Positions 1 through 11,634 of a DNA stretch of 64,000 bases are shown in pieces. The stretch is from positions 9,486,001 to 9,550,000 of the forward strand of contig OZ038526.1 in assembly GCA_964036665.1 (NCBI GenBank), written 5' to 3'. The DNA is from Gordius sp. MW1 (lineage: Eukaryota; Nematomorpha; Gordioida; Gordea; Gordiidae). The translations under genes and the position numbers were made by a program. Below the pieces are notes generated by a model. That model saw only the letters and a program-made list of their open reading frames with translations, made no database searches and was not told the origin of the DNA. The first letter of the stretch is position 1. Every line of letters begins with the position of its first letter.

Positions 1-327
1 GATTAAAAATTCTTCTGCTAACTTGATAGGAATAGATGAGTCATAAGAAAAACATGATTTTCTATTAACTATTACATAAGAGCTTTTTAGAAACATATTT
101 AATCTTTGACAAAACATGTGAGTACCTTTTATACTTCATTTCGTTACCTAAGAATAAGAGTGCGCAAATGAACATCGGTAGATTTTTATATAATTAATCA
201 TAAATGTTTATATACATGTAAATTAATTTTGGCTTTCCTATTAAGATTTCTATTTTGTTTATCTGCAAATGTCAAATTCTTGGAATTTCTTTGCTCTATA
301 ATTTGTTAAATAAACTCCATATAATTT
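1..327. other. AT-rich DNA, no gene seen
   Basis: No reading frame of note, RNA gene or repeat was recognised in this stretch before the minisatellite. Confidence 0.5.
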
Positions 328-592
328 AAATACTTAGCATATATATACTTAGCAAGACATTAAAATACTTAGCAAATATATAAAATACTTAGCAATACAA
401 TAAAATGCTTAGCAAAATTTATTTAAATACTTAGCAAATGAATAAAAGACTTAACAATTGAATATAAAACTTAGAATTAATTAAAAAATTTAGCAAACTA
501 ATTAAATACTTAGCAAATAAATAAAATACTTAGCAACAACGCTAAAAATACTTAACAATTTGAATAAAATACTTAGCAAATAATTTGTTGCG
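328..592. repeat. Minisatellite of AATACTTAGCA units
   Basis: About twelve to fourteen degenerate copies of an 11-base core AATACTTAGCA, separated by short AT spacers, give a period of roughly 17-25 bases. Variant cores (CTTAACA, CTTAGAA, TTTAGCA) show that the array is old and diverged. No coding potential is seen. Confidence 0.85.
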
Positions 593-1463
593 AAATACAA
601 CCACTATCAGTCACGCTACATTGCACACAAAAGGAATATGTTACATGGTGGCAATTAAAAATAAAACACTCGATAGAGGTAGGTATGTATTAAAAACCCG
701 AATCGCAATTTGTTTCTTAAAAATTAAAGAATTAAAATAAATTAAAGTTATATTTTTGGTTTAATTTGCTTTACTTTTAATTGGAATAAATCTCAAAATT
801 TCTATTGCAGACACCAAAAGACCGTAGTTAAGTTAAAATTTTACAGTATATAAAGAAATATTGACCTTAGGTAAATTAAATTAACTTGTCCTCAGCCGAG
901 GCTATAAAAATTTCAAAATACTCGGATATTAACAATACTACTATAATATTTTGTCCCATTGCGACAACTATCCCAATAACCTTTGGCCCCCTAGCCTTAC
1001 AACTTTTTTAAAAAAATAAGGAAACAAATTTCATTGCTATCCCATGATAATCGCCAATCATTTTTTATTCGACAGAAAATCGGCATAACTATCTGTAAAT
1101 ATTAGCCATAACCGAATGTTTTCCTAATATTTACGATTCTTAACTTTTTAATTTATTTATCTCACCTTCATAAAATATGTAATTCTCTTTACTAATAAAT
1201 TAGTTCATTAAATACCTAAAGCTTTAGGCTATCTCTATTGATTAACCTAAGCGTTTAGGTTAATTTTGCGCTCTAACCGAAGCTATAAGCTTCTTAATTG
1301 ACCTCGTTAGGTTGATATTGACCTCTAACCTCGAGGCAGTGGTTAGCGTTTTTAAAAGACTTCAAGGTTTTTTGAAAAGCCTAACCTAATAGGTTAGGTC
1401 GACAAAACCTGACGTTTTCCCATCACTAGTGTAATGCAGTGGCTCGTTTTCTATCATACACAA
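593..1463. other. Intergenic AT-rich DNA
   Basis: No gene recognised. A short palindrome made of CCTAACCTA and TAGGTTAGG lies at about 1381-1399. Otherwise this is ordinary AT-rich sequence. Confidence 0.5.
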
Positions 1464-1778
1464 CAGAGGTCAGATTGTTTGAAATTTTCTGCCCGAACCC
1501 GGCCAGAATCATTAACTTCCTTGTCCGCCCGGACCCGCCCGAGAACTTCTAAGTGTCCGCCCGGTCCCGCCCGAATTCAGTGCCTGGCCCGAAATATAAA
1601 ATTTGCCTGTTAGGCCCGAATTTATGCGATCCCAAACAGAGGTCAGATCTGTTTAAATTTTTCTGCCCGAATATGGCCGCGTCCACATTTTTGACTAAAT
1701 TGGCCGCCTGAACTCTTCTAAGTGTTCGCCCGGCCATGACTGAACCATAGAGCTGCCCGAACCCGGCTCGATTAATAG
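1464..1778. mobile_element. Tandem relics of the CAGAGRYC hAT-like family
   Basis: Two head-to-tail copies of a terminus starting CAGAGGTCAGAT lie at 1464 and 1637. Each is followed by GTTT-rich sequence, CTGCCCGAA and clusters of CCCGGCC. The same terminus, inverted, forms the right end of the element at 39839-40167, so these are relics of that family. Complete paired ends and a target duplication were not found. Confidence 0.6.
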
Positions 1779-1905
1779 GTCACAAAACTTTAATAGATTA
1801 ATTGCTAATGCTCTTAGGTTAATAAAAAATTATTTCAATTATTAATATTTACTTTTTTGAAAAACTATATATAAACAATAAATTACCTTCTTGCTATAGA
1901 ATATA

Positions 1906-2237
1906 CAGTCAAAACCGTTTAATTGCAAAACCTTGAGCTTGAATTTTTTTTCGCGATTAACCGATATTTCGCGATTAAACGATGGAAATAAAAGTATATG
2001 CACATTCTATTAAATATTTATTTCTTACGCTTCGCAATAAAACGATATTTTATATAATTATCTGTTTGATTTAAGGATTCAAAAATGTTTGTGAATATCC
2101 GATATTATACTATTAAGCGATTTGTCAATAAACGATGTTTTTGTTAATGTTTCGTTTAAAAAAAACAAAATGGCGGTTAACTTCGCGATTAAAAGAATTT
2201 CGCGATAATCCGATTTGCGATTAAGAAGTTTCGACTG
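1906..2237. mobile_element. Non-autonomous mariner-like element with TA duplication
   Basis: The left end CAGTCAAAACCGTTTAATTG is mirrored by a right end ending GAAGTTTCGACTG. Both are flanked by TA (1904-1905 and 2238-2239), as expected for Tc1/mariner/pogo elements. The interior repeats CGCGATTAA-type motifs. At 332 bp it carries no transposase. Confidence 0.7.
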
Positions 2238-2679
2238 TAATGGAGAAAATTATAACTTGAAGCAAAAAAAGAATGATATGGAAATTAAATATTTATTATA
2301 AAAATAAGTAATAGCGTAGATAAGGAAATAAAAAGGAATGGGGAAGTTTTGTTAAACCAAATTTTATTCGTTAATAAAATTAAATGAATCAGAATCAAAT
2401 TTAACACTTATATGTGCTTAAGAATGGCATGACGCTTTTGTTTTAAGTCTAGACTGCACATGTGTATTGCGAAGCGAACAATGAAAGGGCTACTTAATTA
2501 TAAATATCTCATCCTTTTCATAAAAGCTAGGGATCTGAAAGAAATGGAGTAGGGCAAAGATTATAAAAATAACTTGGGAAGGGGTGGCAAAATTATGTTG
2601 TTTTAACACATTTTAAGCATTCTCGATATAACCGCATAAAAAATTAACAAAATAATATTCTATGTTTTTAATTTAATTA
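2238..2679. other. Intergenic DNA, no gene seen
   Basis: Nothing recognisable between the mariner-like element and the next hAT fragment. Confidence 0.4.
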
Positions 2680-2793
2680 TGCCCCAATTGCCCGAATCTT
2701 ATCAGCGTGCCCGCCCAGGCACGCTCGAAAATCAAAATTTAAGACGGTTGCCCGGCCCGGCCTGGCCCGTTAGTCGGGCATATCTGGTCTCTG
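2680..2793. mobile_element. Fragment of a GGTCTCTG-ended hAT-like element
   Basis: A GC-rich island of GCCCG and CCCGGCC repeats ends in CTGGTCTCTG at 2793, the inverse of the CAGAGACCAG terminus of the element at 39839. The other end was not located. The stretch is open in one frame, but this is repeat composition and not a gene. Confidence 0.5.
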
Positions 2794-3380
2794 ATATACA
2801 ACACCACATCATATCGGGTTTTTATTTAAATGCTTTTATAGCGCGAATGCGACCCGACCCTTTTTTTTACATTTTCAAAAATTGTGGTGAGTAAAATTTA
2901 ATCGACAAATTAAAGTGTGATTTATGAAACTAATTAATTCCACAGATTTTGACTACTAAATTTATTTAAATAATTTATTATAGTGAGGTATAAATATGGT
3001 AGTATCTACAATATCGGGTCGCAATTAAATTGAAATATTTAGTGTTGCAAATAAACTTTTTAATAATTTTAAACTTACTTTAATTTTGTTTATGAATATA
3101 TATTAATATAGTTCAAATTAATAATGAACTTCTACTTCACACTATTTAAATACAATTTGAAAATATTAATTTGTTGATATACTTTACCTTTCACGAGTCA
3201 AATTTAATTTGCGTTCAAATTTGAATTAACAAAAAGAATTTTATTAACTGAATGAATGATCTTGAATTATACATTTTAATATTAATTAAAAATATTATAC
3301 TACTTACCATTAATTTAAAAGATATGTCCCGTCTATTTTGCAATGTTAAATTCATAACCTTTGACTCGACACTTAAAATC
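2794..3380. other. Intergenic DNA, no gene seen
   Basis: AT-rich. An ACCCGACCC patch near 2851 may be further decayed hAT sequence. No supported gene. Confidence 0.4.
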
Positions 3381-3447
3381 CAACCAGACCCGGCCCGAAA
3401 GCATTTTAAAAATTTCAACCCGGTTCGGGTCACCCGTGCAGGTCTCT
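3381..3447. mobile_element. Right end of a TGCAGGTCTCTA hAT-like element
   Basis: CCCGGCCCGAAAGCATTTTAA-like sequence followed by CGTGCAGGTCTCTA matches the right ends of the elements at 6177, 8837 and 36361. The left end is not recognisable, so this is a fragment. Confidence 0.55.
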
Positions 3448-4765
3448 AATAGAAACCAATGGGATAGGGAAGGGAGGGAGACCCTAAGTCTGGGGCGACT
3501 TTGTGATATTGAATATAGGGAGTAAGTGGAATCATAAAATAAATTAAAACTAATTAACCTGCGTAAAAAATTGTTTTTGCATGAATTTCCTCTATATTTG
3601 TTTTTACCAACAGAAATTATTTTTTCAATTTTTGTCGATTTGCTTTCTCGGTATACACCTTTAAAAAAGAGCAAAAACGCTCATTTTCGCCATTTGAACT
3701 CAATTATTTAAAAAAAACTTGACGTATATGAAAAAAAACGAAAAACATATTCGTGTTCACCACAAAAAAATCTATAATAGTATGTTAGCCGTTTTCCAGT
3801 TGATTTTTTAGTACGCAATATGATTACTTAGCTCTAAATAATAGGTTGGGCTAAATAGATGAGTTGTTTAATATTCAATGTGTAAATAATAATTTATTTT
3901 TACTACGGTGAGTCTAAAAGGTTGTAAAAAGGGTTTAATGCTTTTATTCATCATTCCAAATAATGTTTGAAAAAACATAAAAAAAACAATGCTTCGAATA
4001 AAAATTTGTTCAGCGGTATCAGTTGAGCAGTCCTAGTACTACCCGGGACTGATGTGTAGCCCGACTTGAGCCTCAACTTTTTTTTTAGATTTAAAATTAA
4101 TTTTATCTTACTTATGTATAAATGTTATTTGCAAAAAATTTAAATCGAGAATAAGCATGGCAATTAAATGATGGCGATCCCAATTTCTAAATTTAGACAT
4201 TTTTTATCATTTAATTGTATTGTAAATGCAAACTTTAAGTAGTTTAATATGCTTGGTATTTTATATTATATTTTAAAGTTAAAATCGCTGTTATATGTGC
4301 GTGTCATATAACATGTTACAATTTTGATTAAAATATAAGTTTTTGCAAGGGGCTTTGTTGGCTTGAGTTTGCAACGGGTCATACGGCCTTGGAGTGGACT
4401 GGTTAAGGTTCTCTCTGAGTCATGCTCAAAAACCCTTCGGGCCAGGTCTATTGGCAAAATTGGCGAATGAATTTTCAGATTTTGTAGATTTATTTGCAAA
4501 ATCGAATAAAAGATGGAATGCAATGCTACTCCTTACGGACTTGTTTCACTTAAAATATTTTGGAATAAAAAGTAAATACTATATTAACTTACAGCCGTAC
4601 CGATTTCCCCTTGAATTCCAACAGTTATATTTAAATAATCTAAATTTTATTAAACTGTAATATATGATTTCGTCTTTTAGGGGTCTTAGTTTTAAAGATG
4701 ATTTAAAAACTCAATTATAAAGATCCTGTTAGGTATGACTTAATGCGGAGATGATTACTTTTGAA
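3448..4765. other. Intergenic DNA, no gene seen
   Basis: AT-rich with homopolymer runs. Short open frames on both strands look like chance. No RNA gene or repeat family was recognised. Confidence 0.4.
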
Positions 4766-5065
4766 CATGGGCGTACCTAGGTTTTGAATTAGGGGGGGGG
4801 GGGGGGCAGATTATTTTTAACAAATTTTTTTTGTATTTAAAAATTTTCCTGAAAGCAAAAAAAAAGGTCTCGACCCTTCACTATCCAAAAATTTTGCGGC
4901 TACCAAAAAAAGCAACTCCCTAATTAGGCAGTGGGGGCAGCCGACCCCTGGCTAATTAGGGGGGGGGGGGCAAAACATATTTTTTTTAATTTCTAAGGGT
5001 TTTTGTATTAAAAAATTTTTTGTTTTAAGAGGGGCGGCTGCCCCCCCCCTCTGGGTACGCCCATG
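4766..5065. mobile_element. CATGGGCGTA MITE, compound copy
   Basis: Ends CATGGGCGTACC and GGGTACGCCCATG are flanked by a perfect 8-bp duplication CTTTTGAA (4758-4765 and 5066-5073). The interior carries long G runs on the left and C runs on the right. A second internal junction near 4921-4975 suggests a nested or dimeric copy, which explains the greater length than other copies (about 125-180 bp). The 8-bp duplication and terminal repeats suggest the hAT superfamily. Confidence 0.85.
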
Positions 5066-5343
5066 CTTTTGAATCTGGCATGTTACGGTTATGGCTAAAA
5101 AAACTTAATGAGTGATGGAAATTTTTAACTTAAAAAATCTTCGATTTTAAGTTTTATTGTAAATCTATGAAAATCAAAAAATATTTGGTCATTACACCGG
5201 TACCATTATTCATTTTTACAAATTATTTTTGTAAACTCAGTATACTAATTTTAAATATCCCTAATATAGTCGTCGTTTTTTTAAATATAGTCAAAATTAT
5301 TTTGCTGAGTGAGGATATATTTTTGATTTGAGTGAGGTGTAAG
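5066..5343. other. Spacer between transposons
   Basis: AT-rich, no gene seen. Its last 8 bases (GGTGTAAG) are the target duplication of the next element. Confidence 0.4.
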
Positions 5344-6177
5344 TAGAGGCCTGCAGATTTTTCTGGGTCCAGGCCCGAACCAGCAATTTTTATCAAATAC
5401 GGTTCAGGCCCGACCCAAGCCCGAATTTTAGCATTTTTGTTCGTCAAAATTTCCATAATTATCGAAATTTTAATAAAACTAAATTTTGGTAAAAATTTTA
5501 TTGAAAAATGAGACTCATATAATAATATAATTATAATTATATAATTGAACTATTTTCATGCAAAAAGATACAGGCATTAAATATGTCCGCATTTAAATTA
5601 GTTCTTTGCTCTTCATAAATGCGTTTTCAAATTTCTCTCGATTTACTTTTTCCTGGACTTCTTTGCACCATTTATGCTTTTGACTATAAGTGGTCCCTAT
5701 TAAGCATTATCAAAACTAATAAATTAATTACCTGATGAGCAAGAATTGTATGATAGCACATTCTTGCAGTTCTTACAAAAAACAAAATCCATTTCTTACT
5801 TATATTCTCATACACAATCACAAATAAGAATCTTTCAATACTTCACTCTTTCCTTAAGGTTCTATTTACTTTAGAAAATTATTTTTGAATATTTTTAGCT
5901 ATTAGAAGTAGATATCTTCTTTGCTTCATACTCAATTGTTGTTATATTAATAATAGCGCGAAAAGAATTAATGTTTAACAGATTTATTACTAATTACTTC
6001 TTAATAATGTGAGATATTATTTTAAATAGAATCAAAGATTTCTTAGACTACTACTTCTCAATTATTTGGGCCTACTTTTTATACATTAGGTCCGGCCCGG
6101 CCCGTAAATATAAAACCTGAAAATTTAAGGCACGGGCTTTTCCGCGGGCCGGGTTTAAAGTCGCCCGTGCAGGTCTA
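5344..6177. mobile_element. Non-autonomous hAT-like element, TAGAGGCCTGCA ends
   Basis: Left end TAGAGGCCTGCAG and right end GTGCAGGTCTA are flanked by a perfect 8-bp duplication GGTGTAAG (5336-5343 and 6178-6185). CCCG-rich subterminal repeats lie at both ends. The 834-bp interior is AT-rich with no transposase frame. The ends match those of the transposase-bearing element at 6233, which could once have mobilised it. Confidence 0.85.
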
Positions 6178-6232
6178 GGTGTAAGTCGAAGGGAAATGAA
6201 AGTGGGGAGACCTAACCTGATTGGATACATAA

Positions 6233-8837
6233 TAGAGACCTGCACGGCCCGGCCCGCCGGGCGGGGCTTTAGGTAAAAAAAAGATACGGGCCGGGCCTGG
6301 ACGGGCCGTTCAATTCCCTAACGGGCTTGGGCCGGGCCTAGATTAAACTGAGGCCCGCTAAAAGCCCGTTGCAAAATAGTTTAGTTTTTATTATACTAGA
6401 AATATAAAGTAAAAACAAAGATGTGTTAAATTTTTTTTATTGATTTTTAATTGATTTTTGTCTAATTGACAATGAAAATAAATTTGAATTTCCTTCTTTA
6501 TTCATTCATTTACAAAAATACCGCGCAATTCAAATAGATAAGTTTTCATTAACTACTAAATACAGGAATAAACTACATTATCCTTCTAGTCACAAACTTA
6601 AGAGTAAGTTAATAAAATTTCAAGATTAATATTTTGAATATTCTCATTATAAAACTTTGTTATATAACTATTTGAGATTTTCACTCTATAACAAAATTTT
6701 ATGTTTTAATAAAATAATTGTTTTAGAAATAGTACATAACATATTAGCATGTCGGAAGAATTAATAATGGCTGATAAAAGAACTTATAATAATCTCAAAA
6801 TAAAATTAAACCATAACTTGAAGAGTGAAGTGTGGAAAAGGTTGATATATTACTGGATGAAAATGACCCAAGCTGATATTTGCATCTGCAAAAAGTATTT
6901 ATCATACAAACCATATGATGGAACATCCCATCTTAAAAGACATAAATGTGCTAGCTTTGATTCAAAGTCTGGAACGATGGATCAATTTGTTACGGTGATG
7001 GATACAAAAGAAGCAAACCTCCTAAAAACCAAAATAATAGATGAGGCAATTAAATTTTGTGTCAAAGATTTATGACCCTTTGAAGCTTTAGCCAAAGAAG
7101 GATTTAAAAATTTTTGCCAATTTCTGATGGATAATTTTTCAATAGTTAGACAAGTGAAGATAGAGGACATAATGCCTCATCCCACTACTGTAGCCAGGCA
7201 TGTCAAGCAGTCTGCCATTGCTGTAAGAAAGCTAATTTTACCAGAAGTAACATCATATTTAGAAAGGGGATTGTGTTCGGCAATCACAGACATGTGGACA
7301 AATGACTATACCAAGAATTCTTAATAACATTAAGTATACACTACACTACATTAATGATAAACTTGTTAAAAGGATATTGTTCACAGCACAATTCCCAATG
7401 AAAAAAATGCAGAAAATATTAAAAGTGAAATCCTAAATAAATTAACATCATGATTATCTCTAAATGATATTTTTCAAATTGCATTTGTTACAGATCAAGG
7501 GGCCAACATCATAAAAGCTCTACAAAATTATAGACGACTGGATTGTAAGGCTCACCAGATAAAGTATATCATTAAAGGGGCTTTTAATGAATTATTTTTG
7601 GGGGGAAAATGCTCCAGATGTGTTGAACACAATAAATGACACCAAAGTTCTAGTACGGTACTTTAAACAAAGTGGCTTAAATAGAAACCTAAGCCATTGT
7701 TTATATCAAGATGTAGCTGTTAGGTGGAATTCTAAATTGAATCTTTTGGAAAGTGTTAATAATATGTTAGATGAAAATGAAGAGATTTTAACAAAAAGGA
7801 ATGAAACCTTTAAGTTGGTTAATGTAAACAAGCGTTTGCTAAAATCCACTATTGAGTTATTGAGGCCATTTAAAGGAGCAAGCACACGATTATAGGCGGA
7901 CTCAAAATCCACTATGCCTTTTGTATTTTTATGGAAATTGAAATTAATTAATATGATGGAAAATAATGGATTTTCTAACAATCAAATTAGAAGTATCATA
8001 AATAAAATTAAAGAATTAATTTATCAAAAATATGCCATCCATTCCTTGCATAGAATGGCTACTGCGCTTCACCCCAAATTTAAACACATGAAAATGGCTA
8101 CTACTCAAGAGAAAAGGTAGACTTATGAAGAAATAAAAAGTCTTATAGATCGCGATGATTTTACTCAATCAGTTAGTTTTTCCGAGAAATGACAAAAGTA
8201 TGTCTCAAAGTAAGATTTTAAATTTTAAGACAAACTTTGAGTAATATTTTAGCTAAAAAATATAAATGCGTATTTTTGGAATGGGAGGATAATGAAAGCA
8301 TACCTTCATCAACTGAATTAAATCAATATCTTGAGGAATATGTAGATCCTGATTGTTTTGATCTCATAAAATGGTGGAAAGCCAAAGAAGCGAAGTAATG
8401 TTATTAATATGAATTCAACCTTAAATTAGGTATCCAAAACTATCTCATTTGGCGTATAAAGTTTTATGTATTCCTGCCACAAGTGCCACTAGTGAAAGAA
8501 AATTTTTAACTGCAGGTCGATTGATGGAAGAAAAAAAAACTCGCTTGAGACCTGAAATAATTGATGATTTATTATTTTTACATGATTATTATTAATATTT
8601 GTCATATATAGATATATTGATTAAATATTTTAATAAAAAAAAATTAAAATCCAACAGAAATTAGCAAACTAAAAAATTTTGTATACGGGCCCGGGCCGGG
8701 CTCGGGCTTTGCAATTAATTAGCGGGCCCGGGCCTATCACCTTTTATTTTTACGGGCCCGGGCCGGGCCCGGACTTTTTAATTTTTATAACCGGCGAGCG
8801 AGCCGACTGACCTGAACAGGCCCGTTGCAGGTCTCTA
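6233..8837. mobile_element. hAT transposon with broken transposase
   Basis: Terminal inverted repeats TAGAGACCTGCACGG and TTGCAGGTCTCTA are flanked by a perfect 8-bp target duplication ATACATAA (6225-6232 and 8838-8845), which is diagnostic for hAT. Dense GGGCCGGGCC-type subterminal repeats lie at 6244-6340 and 8690-8830, probably transposase-binding arrays. The 2605-bp element contains a degraded plus-strand transposase gene, annotated separately. Confidence 0.93.
6749..8595 (+). pseudogene. hAT transposase (BED zinc finger to dimerisation domain), broken
   Basis: Read with interruptions, this encodes a hAT (ZBED-type) transposase. The N-terminal frame (6749-7075) has a BED-like zinc finger: ICICKK, then HLKRHKC. 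The stop TGA at 7073 sits where the family usually has an arginine codon (DL*PFEAL), consistent with one CGA to TGA change, and the same frame continues to 7324. Further stops and frameshifts follow (7321-7600 and 8120-8440). A middle block carries the VTDQGANI motif (about 7490) and VRWNSKLNLLE (7587-7895). The C-terminal hAT dimerisation signature IPATSATSERKF (about 8473-8510) ends at a stop at 8595. It is plainly non-functional. The order and orientation of domains match its host element, so it is that element's own transposase. Confidence 0.9.
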
Positions 8838-8845
8838 ATACATAA

Positions 8846-8986
8846 TATTGATAAGGTTTGAAATGTACGTGCAAGTTCGTTGACTGTAGATATATAAGGA
8901 AAGGAGAGACATTACATGAAAAAGCATTTAACCATTTAATTGGACAAATAGGTATAAAAAGACTGTAGCCGCCGTTTACCCCCTCC
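8846..8986. other. Spacer, no gene seen
   Basis: Short AT-rich stretch between hAT sequences. Confidence 0.4.
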
Positions 8987-9260
8987 TAGAACCCTGCACG
9001 GGCCGTCCGAAGCCCGCAGGTCGACACTGACTCGGGTCGGACCTGATGGGTCGACACCCGAAGCCCGAGCCCGGCCCGAAACAAAATCTAGGTAAAAGGG
9101 TTTACCAGATTTTTAATATACAGCAAACCCCTACTTGGACGTGCGTGAAGAGTACTAATTTTATACTTAATCACTGGCATCCCTTTAAAATTTTTAATAG
9201 TGCTCTCAGACAATTGCCATTGCTAAAATAAAAAAATCAGCCGCCGCTGCCCGGTCTTTA
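8987..9260. mobile_element. hAT-like fragment, TAGAACCCTGCACGGG end
   Basis: A left terminus TAGAACCCTGCACGGGCC resembles the TAGAGACCTGCACGG family and is followed by CCCGAAGCCCG-rich sequence. A possible right terminus GCCCGGTCTTTA lies near 9249-9260. No target duplication was found, so the boundaries are uncertain. Confidence 0.45.
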
Positions 9261-10230
9261 AATATTCCACCAACTTTTTACTTAAAAATAGATATTTTAA
9301 TCGCAAAGTATACTCTTAAATCCCTGGACGACAGCTAGCCGCTTTTAACGGATGATTGATGCGACGCTTCTATATTTGTTTTTATTTCTTACCCGCTTTT
9401 GTATTTTATATATTTTATAAATAACAGGATTTCGATTTTTATAAATATTCTCTGGAATTAGTAAATATAATTTTTAAACTGCTAAAATTTTCTAAACTAC
9501 TATCTATAATTAAATGATTTCTTACACAAACCTATAAGGGACTTAAAACTATGTTTAAAAGTTGGTATGCGTTCCTTTATTTATGTCAAAATTATGAATA
9601 TTTCAAGAATGGGGTTCGCTTCGCTATACCCCACAACTATGCCATGAGTGAAGACTTATAAAATCTACATTACAGGGAGTCACTGCCAAAATAGTACCTA
9701 TTTGTATATTAAAAATAATAACTCCAAACCTTTTATTACTATATTTTTAATTCATTGTAAAATTTTAAATTTATTTAATGCTTTTACAGTCTATTTATTT
9801 TGTATAAATTAAAAGCGGAAAAGTATGCGAAAAATAAAAAATAGTAAAAATATGTTTAGTCATTATAACAATGCGCTATAGTTTTTTGATATCACATAAA
9901 ATCATATACAATATAAAATTATACTAAAGTATAAAACTAAAATTCATCTAATTCGTTAGGATAATTTGTTAAACCATAATTATGTATATTTTTATGATTC
10001 TACAAAATAAAAGAGCTTTACATTAATTAACACGTACAAGATGATACAAAAAACAATTTTATTAATAAATGTACTATAAAATTTATATATAATATAATAT
10101 AAAGTGCTAAGAATTACACTAGGTAAAAAAATACCATTTTTTAAGATATATAAAACTTTAAAGTCACGCGGTTACCTCTTTTGAGCTAGCCTATATAATA
10201 CAGTATAGTAATGAATTATAATGATATCCA
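9261..10230. other. Intergenic DNA downstream of the minus-strand secreted-protein gene
   Basis: AT-rich. It should contain the 3' untranslated region of the gene at 10231-11634. On the minus strand AATAAA-type signals (TTTATT on the plus strand) occur near 10058. No other gene seen. Confidence 0.4.
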
Positions 10231-11634
10231 TTATTTCCATTTTTTCGACCATGTTTCATGTTTTTCCCGCCTGTCTTGACGGTTGGTGGCGAAAGCACTT
10301 GAAGAGAAACTTGACATCGATTTTTGATCCTGTTCGCGCTGTTGTTTTTGATGCTGATAAGAATAGGCCTTATGATCATTTTTTTCGGCCCTCTTGTGGT
10401 TTTTATCTTTATTTTGGGTACGAGCCGATGAACGTTGTCTAAACCGGACAATTTCCTTTTCACGTAAATGTGGCAGTTTAATCTCTTTTTTACGCACCAA
10501 GTCGTCTCCGTATGAATCCTTAGGTTCCAAAATTGATCTTACACTCCTATCCACATTTAGTTTCATTTTATTATTATTGAAATCTATAACAACATCCTGC
10601 TTACCCATAGACAAATTGCTGACACCGGAAGAAAAATTAAAGGTAGTCATTAGTTTGGGTATCAATAAACGAGCTTTCGTTGGGCGGCTATTAAATAAGT
10701 AATCAAAAGGTCGTTTATGCTCAAACAGATCTTTGTTTGAGGTCACGTTATGTCCTAGTGCATCGAGTTTCATTCGATGCAGGGCAGGTGCCATTACATT
10801 GCTAGGGAATCGTCTTTGGTATGAGGAAGGTGACTGTAAAATATCTTTGTAAAAATCGAAGAAGGGACGCGTATCGACACCATTACCCAAAGAATTCGCA
10901 ATTTTCTGTTCTTTATTAGGCCAAAGTCGCTTTACCCATTCGGATTGCCCCTTGAGCGCCCCATAAGTATCTGCGTCCATACGTTGGATCGGACGGTAAT
11001 TAAACGTTTTCTTATCATATGTTTGAGGATAATTAGTTTTTGGTGGCACAAACAGGGTACGAGATCTCCAACCCGAGACCGGTCGAACCCTAGCATCTAA
11101 GGTCATATTAACATTAGTCAATGCCGCTGCGGGAGGATAAGATAGTTTCTTTTTGTTCCCCTGATTGTATGTATTGGCAGTTAAGAACTTCTGTCGATTA
11201 AGATTCAGGTTCCACAAGTAATACTTGTCGTTGGAACGATCCCTCTCTTCGTAAAAGTTGCCCCGCCTCCCCTCTTTTATGGCTTGTGATCGATACTGGC
11301 GGTACATTTTATTTTTCATGAAAGCAAAGAAGGGGGTCGTTTTTTTGGAATCATCAGTGGTACTATCATAGGCTGAGTTTGTTGACTTGGTAACAGTGTT
11401 CGAATCGGTCGATGATGATGTATAATAGTGATCAGTAGAACTAAGGGCTGTAGTCGATTCTGACCACTTTTCCGTGGTGGACGTAGCTAATGGGCTTGAT
11501 GGGGATATTACAGAATGCCATTTATCTTTGAGTACTCTTCGGTATTTGATATTTGTAGCTTTGTTACCTTCACCTATAGTGGCTTTGAGTAGCATGGCGC
11601 ACAGGAATATTCGGAATAAAAGTATGACAAGTTT
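10231..11634 (-). CDS. Secreted low-complexity protein, main exon (orphan)
   Basis: A 467-residue open exon. On the minus strand it is preceded by a strong splice acceptor: a pyrimidine tract followed by CCGCAG (plus-strand 11635-11640). The reading frame is open further upstream but lacks an ATG there, so the initiating exon probably lies upstream of 11682 and was not identified. The first residues (KLVILLFRIFLCAMLLKA) form a hydrophobic signal-peptide core. After it come a Ser/Thr-rich stretch, then a basic, Arg/Lys/Tyr/Asn-rich body with several Asn-X-Ser/Thr sites, and a very basic Gln/Lys-rich tail ending in SKKWK. No known domain is recognised. An extracellular matrix, cuticle or secretion role is inferred from composition only. 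An internal ATG in the signal region could be an alternative start, but would cut the hydrophobic core. Confidence 0.75.
   Translation of the reverse strand, partial: KLVILLFRIFLCAMLLKATIGEGNKATNIKYRRVLKDKWHSVISPSSPLATSTTEKWSESTTALSSTDHYYTSSSTDSNTVTKSTNSAYDSTTDDSKKTTPFFAFMKNKMYRQYRSQAIKEGRRGNFYEERDRSNDKYYLWNLNLNRQKFLTANTYNQGNKKKLSYPPAAALTNVNMTLDARVRPVSGWRSRTLFVPPKTNYPQTYDKKTFNYRPIQRMDADTYGALKGQSEWVKRLWPNKEQKIANSLGNGVDTRPFFDFYKDILQSPSSYQRRFPSNVMAPALHRMKLDALGHNVTSNKDLFEHKRPFDYLFNSRPTKARLLIPKLMTTFNFSSGVSNLSMGKQDVVIDFNNNKMKLNVDRSVRSILEPKDSYGDDLVRKKEIKLPHLREKEIVRFRQRSSARTQNKDKNHKRAEKNDHKAYSYQHQKQQREQDQKSMSSFSSSAFATNRQDRREKHETWSKKWK

Noticed and set aside
2679-2894. 71-codon plus-strand frame
   Set aside because: Lies in hAT-derived CCCG repeats; the open frame is a composition effect.
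10221-10702. Plus-strand frames opposite the 10231 gene
   Set aside because: Shadows of the minus-strand frame, which is far longer and has a signal peptide and acceptor site.
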